Assembly (NCBI GenBank): GCA_036961445.1
Contig: JBALVO010000158.1
Location: 1-6,948, forward strand
Length of the DNA: 6,948 nucleotides
From: JBALVO01 sp036961445
GTDB lineage: Bacteria; Pseudomonadota; Gammaproteobacteria; Pseudomonadales; Halieaceae
Reading direction: 5' to 3'
A program made the position numbers and the translations under genes. The notes below the pieces were generated by a model. The model did not search any database and had not been told where the DNA came from. It saw only the letters and a program-made list of their open reading frames with translations. Positions 6,259 to 6,948 of the stretch are shown here, piece after piece. How positions within the stretch are numbered: the first letter of the stretch is position 1; the number at the start of each line of letters is the position of its first letter.

Positions 6259-6948
6259 TTACTTGATGACCTTGATCCAGTCGCCGGTGCGCGGTTCTCC
6301 ACGTGGGTACAGTCCATTGAGCAGTCGCAATCGCGCCTCTGCATCGGGAATGCGAATACTGGCGGCCAGGCTTGCCATGGTGGCTCCCCGTGGTACCTGG
6401 ATGTAATGCACATAGTGCGCCCCCCCCGTTGTTCGTTCCTTGGGATGCATGGGTCGAAAGCTTTCTATCATGGCCAGCAGGGCGGCATCCGCAGCGGCAA
6501 AATCCGTCGCTTTGCCTTCGAATAAATACGTCAGATTTCTATAGTCGATCACCGCCACACGCCGTGAGTTCTCGCCATTACTGGACACCGCGGTGTAGCC
6601 CTTCAATCCAGCCTGGTCCAACTCCTTGCCGATGCTCAGGGTGCCGCCAGCGCTGCTCTGCAACACGGCAGTGGCAGTGGCCGCGCTGTCGCGCTTGCGG
6701 ATGGTCAGGCTGAGGGTTGCGCTGTTGTCGGGAGCACTGGCGATGATAGCTTTAGCGCCGGCAGTGACATTCCACAACAACGGGTGCTCAAAGGTAAAAC
6801 CCAGTTTGTTGTGATAGTAACGGTTCTCTGCGCGTTGATCCTGCACGCTGGCGCCCCACACCAGACCTTCCGTATGTTGGCGAAATACACCGGGTATTTC
6901 CGGGTCCTCAACATAGTCTTTCAGCTCAAGTTCCCCGGCGGTACGAAT
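6259..6948 (-). CDS. C-terminal domain of a probable M48 family metalloprotease (5' end outside window)
   Basis: The frame is open from the right edge to TAA at 6261-6259, giving 229 visible residues and no start within the window. A GTG at 6861 could be read as a start, but the frame upstream of it (VEDPEIPGVFRQHTEGLVWG) continues to look like protein, so it is internal. The segment NRYYHNKLGFTFEHPLLW (about 43-60) followed by a beta-rich region resembles the C-terminal extension that follows the peptidase domain in a group of envelope M48 proteases. The extreme C-terminus (LLNGLYPRGEP...GDWIKVIK) closely recalls the end of those proteins, where a LysM-like segment ends in 'LNG-x-YP-GE'. The catalytic HExxH would lie outside the window, so protease activity cannot be confirmed. 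A run of eight G (plus-strand C, 6420-6427) lies inside the gene without breaking the frame. It precedes the amidohydrolase on the same strand. The family call is from memory of this tail and is moderately sure. Confidence 0.68.
   Translation of the reverse strand: MRTAGELELKDYVEDPEIPGVFRQHTEGLVWGASVQDQRAENRYYHNKLGFTFEHPLLWNVTAGAKAIIASAPDNSATLSLTIRKRDSAATATAVLQSSAGGTLSIGKELDQAGLKGYTAVSSNGENSRRVAVIDYRNLTYLFEGKATDFAAADAALLAMIESFRPMHPKERTTGGAHYVHYIQVPRGATMASLAASIRIPDAEARLRLLNGLYPRGEPRTGDWIKVIK

Noticed and set aside
6861..6861. GTG as the start of the M48-like gene
   Set aside because: The frame stays open to the window edge and the upstream residues look like continuous family sequence, so the gene is truncated by the window rather than short.

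Overview
The window looks like ordinary chromosomal DNA of a Gram-negative gammaproteobacterium. Base composition is moderately GC-rich by eye, several products carry Sec or lipoprotein export signals, and GloC/YcbL-type and DUF2288 genes sit side by side. Family-level similarity to marine groups such as Halieaceae/Cellvibrionales is my inference and was not tested. There is no tRNA, rRNA, CRISPR array, insertion sequence or phage gene, and no gene-free stretch longer than about 110 bases.

Layout, plus strand (1-4425): the C-terminal part of a SixA-type histidine phosphatase; an exported M20 metallopeptidase of the PM20D1/carboxypeptidase S type; a very small lipoprotein with a Kazal-type protease-inhibitor domain; a dicarboxylate/amino acid:cation symporter (DAACS) whose start overlaps the end of the lipoprotein gene; a GloC/YcbL metallo-beta-lactamase-fold hydrolase; and a DUF2288 protein overlapping the end of gloC. 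All six face the same way. The largest gap is 102 bases, just before the lipoprotein gene.

Layout, minus strand (4435-6948): an exported Amidohydro_3-type metal-dependent amidohydrolase ends 9 bases from the DUF2288 stop codon (tail to tail). Upstream of it is the C-terminal part of a protein resembling the tail of M48 family metalloproteases, which runs off the right edge.

How the genes may work together (inference): the M20 hydrolase would cleave N-acylated amino acids or small peptides in the periplasm, and the DAACS carrier would import released acidic amino acids. The Kazal lipoprotein between them would sit on the outer membrane and could restrain a serine protease. GloC and DUF2288 look like a housekeeping pair. 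The most unusual item is the 77-residue Kazal lipoprotein, with canonical inhibitor-loop spacing and a predicted P1 Met, translationally overlapped with the transporter gene. Nothing here amounts to a clearly new system.
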